DNA of 64,000 nucleotides, from assembly GCA_028023455.1 (NCBI GenBank), contig JAQFVV010006231.1, positions 2,811,478 to 2,875,477 on the forward strand, written 5' to 3'. A program made the position numbers and the translations under genes. Every line of letters begins with the position of its first letter. Position 1 is the stretch's first letter. The notes beneath the pieces were generated by a model. The model did not search any database, had not been told where the DNA came from, and worked only from the letters and a program-made list of their open reading frames with translations. Positions 50,329-62,167 of this stretch are shown one piece after another. The stretch comes from Epiperipatus broadwayi (taxonomy: Eukaryota > Onychophora > Udeonychophora > Euonychophora > Peripatidae).

Positions 50329-51035
50329 ACAGAGACAAAGCTCTCCATGTAGTAGCACCACTCAGTTGCAAGCCAGAGTAATCAATGGATGCAGGAAGGT
50401 TTGTGCATAAATCCCTATATGATACCTACTTATCCAATATCTCCAGACTAGTTTCTAGTTTGTGGCTTTCATCAGTGAGGAGGCTTGATTCTGAGAGCAC
50501 TGCATCTATATCTTAGGATCTGATGCAACCCTCCATCAGCCACTTTTTACCTTATTAGCTAACTATAAAGCTTTGAGTCCAAAATGAAAACGCATTAATG
50601 TTTTCAATTCAAGCTCATTCACTTGTATATCCATATAGATCTGAACTCAGTTCAGCAGTCATACTTTTTGACATCTTTGGTTCTTTAGTAACCACAGTCA
50701 CCATAATTCTATTGGGAAGGATTGGTATTAAACCACTAAACATTATATGGTCACCATTCTTTATGCTTACCCAGGTTGTTTACACAGTAGCAAAACTTTC
50801 CATACAGTAGCATCATTCAGTCCAAGCCAGAGTAATCAATGAATGCAGGAAAGTTTGTGCATAAAATCTCTATCTGAGAAGGCACCAGATATGGATTTTA
50901 TGCACAAACTTTCCTGCATTTTACTGATTACTCTGCCTTGAACTGAGTGATGCTACTGTATGGAGAATTTTGCTACTGTGTAAACAGCTTGTATACACAT
51001 AAAGAATGGTGATCATGTGATGTATTTAGTGGTTT
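50329..51035 (-). mobile_element. Hammerhead-bearing foldback element, copy D
   Basis: It starts at AGAGACAAAGCTCTCC and carries GCAAGCCAGAGTAATCAATG, the hammerhead-like motif (50432-50490), CACCATAATTCTATTGGGAA, then a large hairpin from 50730 to 51035. Hairpin arms of about 140 bp contain AACATTATATGGTCACCATT and TTGTGCATAAAATC and pair with few mismatches. The hairpin repeats the element's own terminal sequence. No clear target duplication. Confidence 0.75.
50432..50490 (-). ncRNA. Hammerhead-like motif, copy D
   Basis: The minus strand keeps CTGATGA, GAAAC, GTC and stem I (TCCTCA/TGGAGA and AATCAA/TTGGAT, with mismatches). Stem II is AGCC with loop ACAA and ACTA, poorly paired. Confidence 0.4.
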
Positions 51036-51845
51036 CATAGAAATATCAGTCAGTAAATGGGTATCCAATTACTCTTAGCTATAAGATAAATAAAAGAAAA
51101 AATAATCTCAGCAATTTGAAATTAATCAGTCCAATAATTAATGCTTTCTCTTTTTTTTGAAGGGGGTAAGGGCTGTTGACAAGATCTTTTTGTCTGTGTG
51201 AATATTGATATATATTAATCATCTTTACTTTTTGTTAAATATTGAAACTCATTTGATATGCTTGTGACAGATGCAATTAGAATTTGCAAACAGTAATGTA
51301 GCATGATCTCTACTATTATTTCTGTTGAAATGTGATTTGAATATAACTAATCTCAATAGCATGTAAATGACATATCATCGTTTGAATATATAAAGTTTAA
51401 GATTATAATCATATCACAGAACATTTTCCAAATACCTGTGTGTTACTCGGAATTATTTGCAAGTTTATTGAAATTTCTGGTTGTGAGTCTGCCTGCAAAA
51501 ATAATTCTGAATAATATATTTGGAATGAGAATATTTTGTGATATGACTAAAATATGATGTGATAATTAAGATAGGTCAAATGACTGTTACCTTTCTGAGA
51601 TAATTATTAAACATGGTTTTTTTTTTCCAGCTTTAAAGGCAGATTCTAAAATTCAAGGTCGTGTGTCATGAATCCAACTCTTTTAGTTTTGGAGTTCAAA
51701 CTTCTTATAAACATCCGAGCAATAAACCATTTGATTACTTTTTTTTTAAATTAAACATTGAATTTTTTTAATAATGTGAATTACGTAGAAAGTTAATATA
51801 TTTATGGTACTTTAGTATTTATGGTACTTTTTTATTTTATTTTTT

Positions 51846-52030
51846 TCAACCAATGATGTATTACCCTGAAGCCATATCAATCTGATCTTGTGATCTTTAA
51901 CGTGCTGGGTCCACGTGATTTGCGGACAAATTTTAGCGATTGCATTTGTTCGCAAATCACTTGGAGATGTTATCTTAAAGATCTGAAGATCAGACTGATA
52001 TGGCTTCAGGGTAATACGTCATCAGTTGGA
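51846..52030. mobile_element. Foldback element with ~80-bp arms
   Basis: CAACCAATGATGTATTACCC and CTGAAGCCATATCAATCTGA on the left are matched inverted by TCAGACTGATATGGCTTCAG and GGGTAATACGTCATCAGTTG on the right. The core arms also pair: GTGATTTGCGGAC with GTTCGCAAATCAC. The spacer is about 20 bases. Just outside, GGTACTTTAGTATTT on the left and AAATACTAAAGAACC on the right may extend the arms. Confidence 0.8.
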
Positions 52031-52055
52031 AAATACTAAAGAACCATATTTATTG

Positions 52056-55000
52056 ACTACTAGCCCTGTGTGGTATGGCACCTAGAATGATGACTTGAGA
52101 ATCAAATATTTCTGAAATGAAGATCAGCATCATGTCAATTTTTAAACAATTTTCCATTTTATTATTTATTAAAAAGAATCATTGGACGAATATCAAGTGT
52201 AAGAACGTAATCTCAAAAAATAATTGAATAATGGATTTTACTTAATAAAATTATTTTTAAAAATATTTAAGTTTTAAATCCATTTTTTTATATTACTTTA
52301 ACAATGAGAGCATGTTATTAAGTATTACATAATATTTATAATTTATTATAAATCATTATTATTTTTAGCAAAGTGAGTAATACTGTATTTTAAAATGTTA
52401 GCAAAAGTTAATTTGTTTAAAACTTTGTATTTTAATTTGTGATGTTATCACTAGGGCAAAGTAAGAATTAGATCTTGTGATTAGAGAAAAATAAAAGGTT
52501 CGTTAAGAATCTAATTTAATTAGACGTAAGCAGTTGAAGATTATAAATTAAATTGAGGGATTGTATTTACTCTGACTAGAAGATAAAAACACTCTTTTAT
52601 CTTTTTTGATTAGAATTAAAAAGAGAAAGGCAAATTAAAGCGATGAATTAGAATTGATTTTAATAACTGCCAGTTTATTAAGAAAATATCAAATAATTTT
52701 TTTAAGTTATTTAATATTCTTTTTTTTTTTTTTTAAGTTTAATACAATGAGAATTAAAAGAAGGGAAAAAAGATTCATTTGATCGAATATTGTCAATTTG
52801 TTTATAAAAAGAAAAAAATGTAATAATTATATTTATTCTCGTATTTCATCATTCTTGCTCTCTGTTTCTACTCGTAAAGATTTTTTTTACTCGTTTTATG
52901 GAATTATATATATACACACAGTATGCACATTAGAACAATTCAAAAATTAATGGAAGAAAAACAATATAAATCCACATTATTCTCTACTATTGCTTTAATT
53001 AAATAAGTACGTAGGTACTGTTTAATATATTCGTAATTAATCGGCGGTTATTTTAAATAAAACTTAAATCAGCACTTCAATTTCCCCTCCCTCTTTTCCT
53101 TTTTGTTTAATACTAATAACAAAACTAAATAATGTCTACATCTTTACTTCACGTAAATATAATCTGCTCGCTCATAAATTAAAGTAATGAACTGAATTTT
53201 TTATGTAATTTGTGTGTACGTGAAGATGGTTTTAGACTCACAAAATAATAGTCGTTGTAATTAAGATATACCGTGGATTTTAAAATTATTTGTATATATA
53301 AAACAAAAACCATTATACATTTTGTTACACACAGAGAGAGATGTAATAATATACAAATAAAAATCACATTCTAAATTCTAGCATTTGAGTTTGTATGTGT
53401 TAAAAAAAATTTCAAATTACTAAAATTAGAGATAATTTAACAGTAAAGTTCCTTATTTCAAATAGCGTTAATAAAAATTGATGTAAATTAATAGTTAATA
53501 TAAATTCAAGTTTTTTTTTATAAATAACAATACATGTATTTTGAAATGTTATTTGTAATTATAATGATGTAATTAAAGTTACAAACAACGTATTGAGAGC
53601 AAAGCTTTTATCTGGAATATAGGAATCTGCTTTTAGTACTTAAAATATGTCATCTAGATCTGAAATCTTACTCATCTTCTAATACCTTATAGGTTGAATC
53701 ACTGATTCTCTAGTTGAAAAATCTGAATTAATGCTAAAATCTGAACAGTAATTGTTATCTAGTTCAATATCACCAATAGTATTCAAAGAAAGACAGTCAT
53801 TAAATATTCTCACTACCTCCTCATTTTTTTTTTTTTTTTTGTGATCAATTTCTTTGATTCCATTACAATATTATATTGTCAGATTTATTTTGGGTGATTT
53901 TTTATTTCTATAATTTTTATTTAATTCTATAAGTGGCATTAATGCACTTCCCAAGAAAAGATTACATTTTATTTCACAATTTAACTAATAATTCACTGAG
54001 CAATACTTTCGACCTCCAGGTCGTAATCATAGTGCTCAAACTTATTGGCTAAATTGGTATTATTAGGAGAAAACATGACATTTTGTAACAACACAATGCA
54101 AGAGTCTTTTTTGTTTATCACGTGACTGTTATTTGTGACAAAAGATACTTTTTAAATTTTGTTTTCTGATCTAAAACAAATCTAGTTGAACTAATAATCT
54201 TGAAGCTTTTGTTTTAGACTGTATAGTTTAATATTAATGATTTTTTTTTTTGCACTTAGATTATAGCCAGCTATTTTGAGAAACTCCGTTTCTGTGCATT
54301 GATCTTGTCATCCAAAAATGCTTCATAAATTTTATATATCACTACAATATAATTTAAGAGCAGTAAATTTCTTGCTCTCTCACATTTGACAAGACTGACC
54401 TTATATAAATATATTAATTATCATTACTAATTATTTATTATGTTATAGGTTTTTATATCATTTTTAGTCTAGATACTTTTGTCCCTCTTTTTTTATCATG
54501 TATATCATATTAGTTATATTTAAAACTTCTTCTTTATTGCATACTTTAAACATATGAATAAACACATTTGAAAAATGAAATGACTCCCAAGATTAATTTT
54601 TAGAGTAACTATCACTCTTCAGTTGGCTAATCAAAAATGCATCTTGAGAATCATTTGCCTTTTTCATATATCTTTATTCATGTTTAGTAGTAGATGATGG
54701 AACAAAAGTTTAAGCATATCTATGAATTTACACATGAAAAAAAAAGATGAATAGAGTTTCATTAATTGGTTGTGTTTAATAAAAAAATAAACATTTTAAG
54801 TTTAAAGTTCTTAAGTTAACTGGATAGATAATGTCTAACCTAATAAATGATTAGGAATGATAAATATTATCAAATGTGCAAGTGTCATTAATTCAGCACA
54901 GTTGTGTATTAAATTGCATTAATTTCATATTGATGAATATTCAACAAAGATGATTAAATCATGTGAGAAGTTATGACTTAGGCCAGATGAAGAGTGTTGG

Positions 55001-56305
55001 TTCAGCTAGAAATACATCTTGGAGGTTATTATCATTCATGTGCCTGAAATTCATATGGTACAATTAGAATAGTGAAAAAAAAAATTTCTATTTAATATTA
55101 ACATTTTTTCCAACTTGAAAATTAGTAATTTAATGAAATTGACTCATTAAATATTTTAATTTATTTTTGAAATATGTATTCTTCAATTAAAAGATATAAT
55201 TTAATGAAAAAATAACTGTTTTATTGTCACATATTTGATATATACTTTAGCTGCAATAAAATGATGGGACCACCATTATATTCTTCCCATATATTTCTGA
55301 CTTCACGTAGTGATGCACAGGACTTTTTTAATGACATAATCACTTTAATTTACTGTGTGATGAGGAAGAGAAACAGTTGATACAATAGGATAATGCCTCC
55401 TATCACAAACTTAACCATTCCAATAAATAACTTCCTCTTTCTATCACTTTCTCTTTTTTTTAACTTCATCTCTTCCTTTCTTTCTCCCTCCCACTCTTTC
55501 TTTTTTTATTTATAAATTTGTGAATAAATTTAATAATAACACAATTTACAAGCATAGTTTTTATTAGTAATTTTTAATCAGAAGATAATCAGTCTTCGAC
55601 ATGTGCAGTTTAATCATGTTATTAAATCACTGATATTATAATAAGTATGTAGGACACTCTCAAACCCAAATGCAAGTTAGAGACTTTTAAAAGATAAGAA
55701 TGGTCATTTTATCTTTGTACCTAAATACATTTAAAAAGATAGAAACTTAAGTCAGTATTAAGGAATTATATTTAGAAACTGAGTTTCTAAATAAATATGG
55801 TAAACATAAGCTGTATCTGCATCTTATTTAATATAACGGTCTATGTTCCCAAGAATTTTTGAATTGGTGATTTTTTCAAAATAAGAGATCGTATAGTAAT
55901 AATTCAACTTTTCTCATTATCAACTTTCTGTATCTCTATAGCACTTGTGCTTTTGCAAATTTAAACAAAACAATAAATGTAAATATTAAATAATAAAAAA
56001 AGTCCTTTTAATTTTTATGTCTATTGTATATATATTAATAATGGGCTTGTATATTAACACATATTTTTAAATAAACATAAGAGATTTACTAGAACTATGA
56101 ATATAACAGTACAGAGCATGTATAAGGAGTTAATTACCTTCTGTTTAAAATTAACTTATTTTTTTATTAGTATGCATTTTATAAACAAAAAAAATGAAAC
56201 GTTTTATTTTTCTTCACTTTTTTCTGATAGATTCTGTAATGTTTACAACTTTATCTTTTTTGTGTGAATTTAATCAACAATAATTTTCTTTAAAAAGTTA
56301 GTATA
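52056..56305. other. No gene seen
   Basis: About 4.2 kb of AT-rich DNA. Two related motif stretches, at 54617-54655 and 54986-55026, share ATCTTG-type segments with 28075-28125. Otherwise nothing is recognised. Confidence 0.5.
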
Positions 56306-56411
56306 GTCAAGTGTTGTTAGTCGAGGTCATGGCAGCCACCTTACAAGCAAGTAGTTGTTTGCTGGTGGTTGTGGGTTCGCGTCCCGGTCGATGCTTTGAC
56401 ATATGAAAAAG
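56306..56411 (+). mobile_element. tRNA-derived SINE, third copy
   Basis: It begins GTCAAGTGTTGTTAGTCGAG, has B box GGGTTCGCGTCCC and ends GATGCTTTGACATATGAAAA. Compared with the 25867 copy it carries a few extra bases in the variable arm (AAGTAGTTGTTTGCTGG). AAAAAGTTA flanks it at 56292-56300 and 56412-56420, possibly 14 bp with one mismatch. Confidence 0.85.
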
Positions 56412-56499
56412 AAAAAGTTATTATAAATAAATAACAATCATATAGTTTCAGTAGTTGCTTATGAGGTCATGTGACATTCAGTAACTTTAGCTGCAAATT

Positions 56500-57740
56500 A
56501 AGCTCACTGGCAAGAAGATCTCTGGCTGGTTTGAGGCCTCCCCCCAAAAATTTCTTGGATTCCATCTGGCCTCTCCCCCTTTCATCATGAGGAGAGATCT
56601 GGAAAATTCCCTAATCAACAAGATTGAAGGCTTAATTACTTCATTATCCAAGGTTTATCTTTCTCTGTTTGGGAAGGTAGCCCTCCTAAATTCAGTGGTT
56701 TTACCCAAAATTTTATATTACTTGGCCGGTTTTTCCCCAACAATTAGATTTACTAAACAAATTGAAACCCTATGCAGGAGATTGTGCTGGGGGAGCAAAG
56801 CTCCTGTCATCAGTCTGAACGTGCTTCAAAAACCAAAACTCCTCAATGGCCTCAGACTCCATTCTCTCAAAGTCTTCTATCTCCAAAGAACCCATAACAT
56901 TCTTTATAAGATCTGAAGATAATCTAGAGATGGAATGCCCTTTCTTAATAGAGGTGGATCCTACCGATCGGCCCCCTCCTAAACTACGTAAACTCTGGAT
57001 CCAACATCAAGTGTCTATCACTGTTTAAAACTTTAGAACATCGAGTTTACTATTCCAAAATAAGTTATTCTACTGGCAAGTCTACCAATTGGTTTCTGAG
57101 GGCAAAACCAAAACCGGTAATGTACTTCCAATTGGAATACCGCAACTCTCAAAGATAACAAAATTACTCAAACTAAGTCCCAAGTGTGTTGACTTTCTCC
57201 TGAAGGTCAACCTGGGGGCTCTTCCTACTGCAGCCTTCCTTTGTTATCAAAGGGGATATAATATCAACCCCCTCTGCCCTTTATGCATGAAACAGGAGGA
57301 GTCCATGGTCCATATTCTTGATTATTGCAGATCATGGACATACCTATGTAACCTAGCACTGAATAGAACCAACATTCAGACCCTGCCTACATCATGCTCA
57401 AGCCTGCATTTGAAAAAAGAACATTCTATTGATGCGTCTTGCCACGTTTATTAACTTTTCAATCTGGTCAGTCAGATGTATAGTCACATTCAATAAAGGT
57501 TGTGACGACCCCATTGATAAACTCTTCTTCAGTACCCTGTGTAAAATTAAAGAGGATGATAACCGCACTGGTCAACCCTGGTTGGTGGACCAGACATGGG
57601 GACAGTTTAGACTTTAATCACATCACCGTACTGATCTCTACCATCTGTACCCACAGAAAGCCTAAATCCAGGTGCTCCCTATCCCAGATCAAAACTTCAT
57701 TGAACTCTACTCAAAGGATTCAGCTATACTGAATCTTAAC
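56500..57740 (+). pseudogene. LINE ORF2 3' fragment (Tx1/L1-like)
   Basis: Open segments 56587-56916 and 57089-57454, joined by frame breaks, encode the region after the reverse transcriptase: SLFGKVALLNSVVLPKILYY, a RRLCWGSKAP segment, then LPTAAFLC and a CPLCMKQEESMVHILDYC zinc-finger-like motif (CxxC...HxxxxC). This order (thumb region with LLNSVVLPK, then a WGS block, then a Cys/His motif) is typical of Tx1/L1-group LINEs. The endonuclease and RT core are missing, so it is 5'-truncated. It ends near an A-rich stretch at 57789. Confidence 0.75.
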
Positions 57741-58714
57741 CTTATGAATTGGTTAATTGATAGACTATCTCACTCACCTTTTGCTTATAAAAAAAAAACT
57801 CATAAGTTGTAATTGATTTCAATTGTAGCTGTTTATGTACCTAGAATTAGACCTAAATAGAATGCAAATAAATTGTTATTGAAAGTAATTAAGCATTACA
57901 CAGTTGTATTTCATTAGATTAAAATCTTTAGTTCTGAGTCGATCATTTTATCATATCCTAAACTGAGTCAATCAAAAATATACTTGCTGATGAAATTATT
58001 GATGAATGCTTACCCACATGTCCACGTGAACATTATTGATTAAAATTTTTAGCTATTTTCTAGGCTGAAAGATTAAAATCACAAATTAAGCAAAGCAGTG
58101 GGATGAATTCAGAAAAACAAAATAAAACATTGATCTATTGAAAGTTTTTTTAAAAATTTTATTCATATGTGTGTCAATTTATTTACAAATTTATTTTTAT
58201 TATGTACGCATTAAATTAATGTTAATTAGATAAATCGTAAATTATACTAAAATAATAAAGTCTGTCATTCATGAAATTTGATGATTTATTTTGTATTTTT
58301 GTTCAGATATCAATTACTTATAAACATATGTTAAGGCGGTCAATATAAAATCTTATTAGCTTTTCCCACACGGTTCTAGTTCAGTCTTTAAAAAAAAAAA
58401 AGAACTTTATTTTTTTAATGAATTACTTTTTATTAAGAAAATATTTATTAAAAATTACTAAAAAAAAAACTATAATAAATGTTTGATGTAGTGTGATGTG
58501 ATATAAAGTGGCTTCTTTAATAAAATCAAGTCTATGTGTCGTTCATTTATCTAGAAACCTTGTTAAAATATTTCTCTTTATATATATATAATCTCTGAAA
58601 ATATTATGCTACACAGTAAACTCCTATAGTTTTTACTCTTTTTTTTTTTATTACAAATTATTTTCTCAGCAGTATCTTTTTTTTCCCTATGCAATTTTAT
58701 TAAAAGTTGTTTGA
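57741..58714. other. No gene seen
   Basis: AT-rich sequence with poly-A and poly-T runs; nothing recognised. Confidence 0.55.
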
Positions 58715-58728
58715 TTAGTTCTAATGCT

Positions 58729-59138
58729 ATTAAAACAGGCAAAACTCTCTATATGTATTGCCACTCAGTGCAAGCCAGAGTAATCAATGGATGCCAGAAG
58801 GCTAGTGCATAAAATCCCCATCTAGTGCCTATTCATTCAATATCCCCAGACTAGTTTCTGGCTTGTGGTCTTTGTCAGTGAGGAGTCTTGGATCTGAGAG
58901 CACTGCAATTAGATCTTAGAATCTAATGCAACCCTCCAGCAGCCACCTTTTATCTCTACTTAATTACAAAAGTATGAGTCTTAAATTGAAAACACTATAA
59001 TATTTTCAATCCATGCTCATTAGCTTCCTTTGATTATTCTGGCTTGCACTGAGTGGCAATATGTATAGAGAGTTTTGCCTGTTTAAATAACAGTTATGAG
59101 CAAGCATAAGAAATGGTGATTATGTGATGTTTATTGGC
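58729..59138 (-). mobile_element. Hammerhead-bearing foldback element, copy E, with 14-bp duplications
   Basis: The 410-bp element is flanked by identical TTAGTTCTAATGCT at 58715-58728 and 59139-59152. Left AAACAGGCAAAACTCTCTAT and GCAAGCCAGAGTAATCAA are matched inverted on the right by TGATTATTCTGGCTTGC and ATAGAGAGTTTTGCCTGTTT. The right end extends about 55 bases further (ATGGTGATTATGTGATGTTT), while the left end lacks that extension, so the element is truncated on one side. The hammerhead-like motif lies at 58835-58893. No ORF. Confidence 0.9.
58835..58893 (-). ncRNA. Hammerhead-like motif, copy E
   Basis: The minus strand has ATCCAA, TCCTCA, CTGACAA (core G8 changed to A), a weak stem II (GACC, loop ACAA, GCC), GAAAC, TAGTC, TGGGGA and TTGAAT. 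The core change should abolish cleavage in this copy. Confidence 0.4.
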
Positions 59139-59152
59139 TTAGTTCTAATGCT

Positions 59153-61354
59153 GTATTCTCAAATTGCATGCTCTTGTCATGCATAAAGAGTTAAATAGAA
59201 AACAAAAAAATGTCTACTTCTCGTGTTCTCTTTATCTTTAATTTTTTCTACTTTTCATAGATTTATGTTAATCTTTCAACATTCTACCTTCTAAAAATAA
59301 ATATTCAATACTCTTCCTTTTATACAATGATACTACTCTTGTACCAAATAACAAAATTCCTTTAGTGTTAATATACAGCTTTCCATATCATTTTTTTAAC
59401 TTATTACTTTTATAATGCATATTGCATATTTATTTTCCATAACTGTTCTTCTCTTTTTTATTCTATTTCCATCCCTTATAATTATGTATCAATAACATAT
59501 TCTGTGCACATCCCATTTTTATATAAATACATAGAAATAAATGTGCTGTGAATTAATTTTATATGTTGTAAAACATATCTAACCAATTAAAATCTTTTTT
59601 TTTTATTTATTTTTATTCTTGTATTATAGTTTTATAAACATTTTAAATTTGCTTTTAATTTTCCTCATTAAAAAAGAAATCAATACTATTTCCTTTGAAT
59701 AACTTACATTTTTCTCATAATTTTATTATTTATTATATATCTATTTCTTTATTTTTGAATTGTATATAAAAATGTCTAAATCTTCTGACTAGTACAAGTA
59801 TTTCTATATATTTCATATTTGATATATGGAAAACATAACAATTTTTTTTAATCAATTCTTTTGTTTTTTGCTCTTTTCATTATATTCTACAATTCCTAAT
59901 TATCCATATATGTTTTTTATTCATTTAGTAAGATGCCTAAATACATTTGCTCATCCATTTTTATATCTTTCAGTTTTATCTTTCTCAATAAATATTAAAA
60001 TCTTAGACTTTTTCTCAATGAATATAATTTTCTTTTTTTTTCTTTCTTTCTCTGCATATTATATAATAACAATCAAAAATGTCTTCCACAATATGTTTTA
60101 GTTCTTTAGATGGGACTACTTGCCTTTATCTCTAACTTTTCTATGTAAATCTTCATTTCTTTTAAAAACAAAATAAATAATAAAAATAACAATAGCCATT
60201 TCATTTCACCCTGATTTCACACTATTGATTCTAATCCTCCAAATAGGATTTATATAATTCTTAATAGTACATAACATTTTTAAATTTCTATATTTTTAAG
60301 AATTCGTCAGAATTTATTTTTATTCTGCCTTATTATAAATCTTTTCTAGATCTAAAAATATTATAAATAATTGCTTATTTTCTTTATAAAACATATTTCA
60401 ATTAACTGAGTAACAGTTAATAATAATCTATTCTGAATTGCCCCCAAGATTTGACAATTTATAATATTCTAATTTTATTAATTAGTATAAATGTTTATAA
60501 ACTATATGAGTTATTGCTACTAGTTTATAGTTAGCTATTATTTTTATATTCCTCCATTTATCTGGAATTGTACTTTGAGATTAAGGCTGCTGTGATATAA
60601 TCATCTGGCCATAAATATTCTAACTTTATGAATATATTTTTATTGTTTGTGAAATATTACTTTACATTTAGCAAACATTATATTTAAAAAATAAGCTTTT
60701 GAATTCAAATTAATTTTAAAAAAATATTATGAATATGATCTAAATAAAAGATTTGAATTAAATAAACTGAACCTCAAATTGCTTTTGCTTACTAATTTTT
60801 TATTCAAAAAAATGATTTATTTATATTATATTCATAATATATTTTAAAATTAACTTGAATTCAAATTTTTTAAATATAAAGTTTGTATTTATAATAATTT
60901 TTTAAAATTTAGTTGAATTCAAAAACTCATTTTTTAAATATAAAGTTTACTAATCTTTAAAAAAAATAACAAATCTAAAGTGTCAGAATAATTCACAGAG
61001 TTAGAATAATTATGATAGGATGATATATCATAGTAGCACTAATCCCAAGGTACTCTGGGATATTATTATCATTTATAATTTTATTACAGGTTTTTTTTTT
61101 AATCAATTTTTACATATCTAATATTTATTACTATTTCAGACATTATATCATCAAGTCCTCCTGTTTTTTTGTTTTAATCTACTTAATATTCAATTATCCA
61201 TTCATCATTCAATTCACTCTTTTATAAATTGAGTTCCACTATCATATTTATTTACCAATATCTATCTCTCAAAGATTCTATTACAAACTCATTGAGTTTT
61301 GTTTTTTTACATTATCCCCCCTCAATTATTCTTTTTGTTTTACATTTAATAATT
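59153..61354. other. No gene seen
   Basis: Strongly AT-rich and pyrimidine-rich. The 91-codon frame at 59826-60101 is mostly Phe, Ile and Ser from T-rich sequence and has no supporting features. Confidence 0.55.
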
Positions 61355-61540
61355 TTTACTGAGGCTGTAAATTTACCTCAAGAATATGTGTGTGAAAATG
61401 CGAAGGTAGTGACCTCTACAGATCTTAATCACAAGCTTATGCTTTGGAAGAAAAGAGGGTAAGCTTGTGGTTAAGACCTGTAGATGTCCCTACCTTTGCA
61501 TTTTCACATGCATATTCTTGAGGTTTACAGCCTCAGTAAA
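61355..61540. mobile_element. Foldback element with ~80-bp arms
   Basis: TTTACTGAGGCTGTAAAT, CTCAAGAATATGTGTGTGAA and CTACAGATCTTAATCACAAG on the left are matched inverted by CTTGTGGTTAAGACCTGTAG, TTCACATGCATATTCTTGAG and TTTACAGCCTCAGTAAA on the right. The ~20-base centre is GCTTTGGAAGAAAAGAGGG. Frames crossing it are artefacts. Confidence 0.8.
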
Positions 61541-62167
61541 TATTACTTACTTAATCAATGTGCATTTAAATAAATTTATAATTACAAATTTAATAATTTA
61601 TGGAATTTTGTATTGTTACTTTTCTTTGTGTATCTTCAAAAAAATTTACAATACTTTCTTCCTGTAGTGTTAATTTCCTCAGTTAACTTTTTATTTTCAT
61701 CCAGTTTCTTCTTAATTCTATTCTTTTTTTAAAAAAAAATAACTATTACATTTAATCTTTTTTTAATTATTTTTTTCAATTTGTTTCTTAACAGCTTTTT
61801 TGTAAAATTCTTATATGTTTTTTTTGTCTGTTGTTTGTTTATTTTCTTTTTACATTTTCTAAATTTTATTGTTGTTTTACTGCTGCTAGTTTTAAATCTT
61901 CTTCACCATCTTTATATTTTTTTAAGATATTAAATCTATTCAATTTAGACGCTCCCCTCATACTCAACTTTCTCAATCCTTCTATAATTTTCTCATTTTA
62001 AACTTTTAGATACTCTTAATTCTATCAACATAATAATTAAGAAGAAAAAGATATACAAGTGACTATGATTTTTTTTTTCATCACATATTTGAAGTTTTAT
62101 TATTTTTTAGTCTTGCTTTATCAATATATACTATTAACATTTTGTATAAAAACAACCTATTTTCAAT
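61541..62167. other. No gene seen
   Basis: T-rich low-complexity sequence. Confidence 0.6.

Noticed and set aside
51630-51745. A possible next PLD exon after TTTTTTTTCCAG
   Set aside because: The following sequence has a stop early in each useful frame and no resemblance to the family block expected after SYPLLMPKS.
59826-60101. A 91-codon membrane-protein-like ORF
   Set aside because: The hydrophobic residues follow from T-rich sequence; there are no supporting features.
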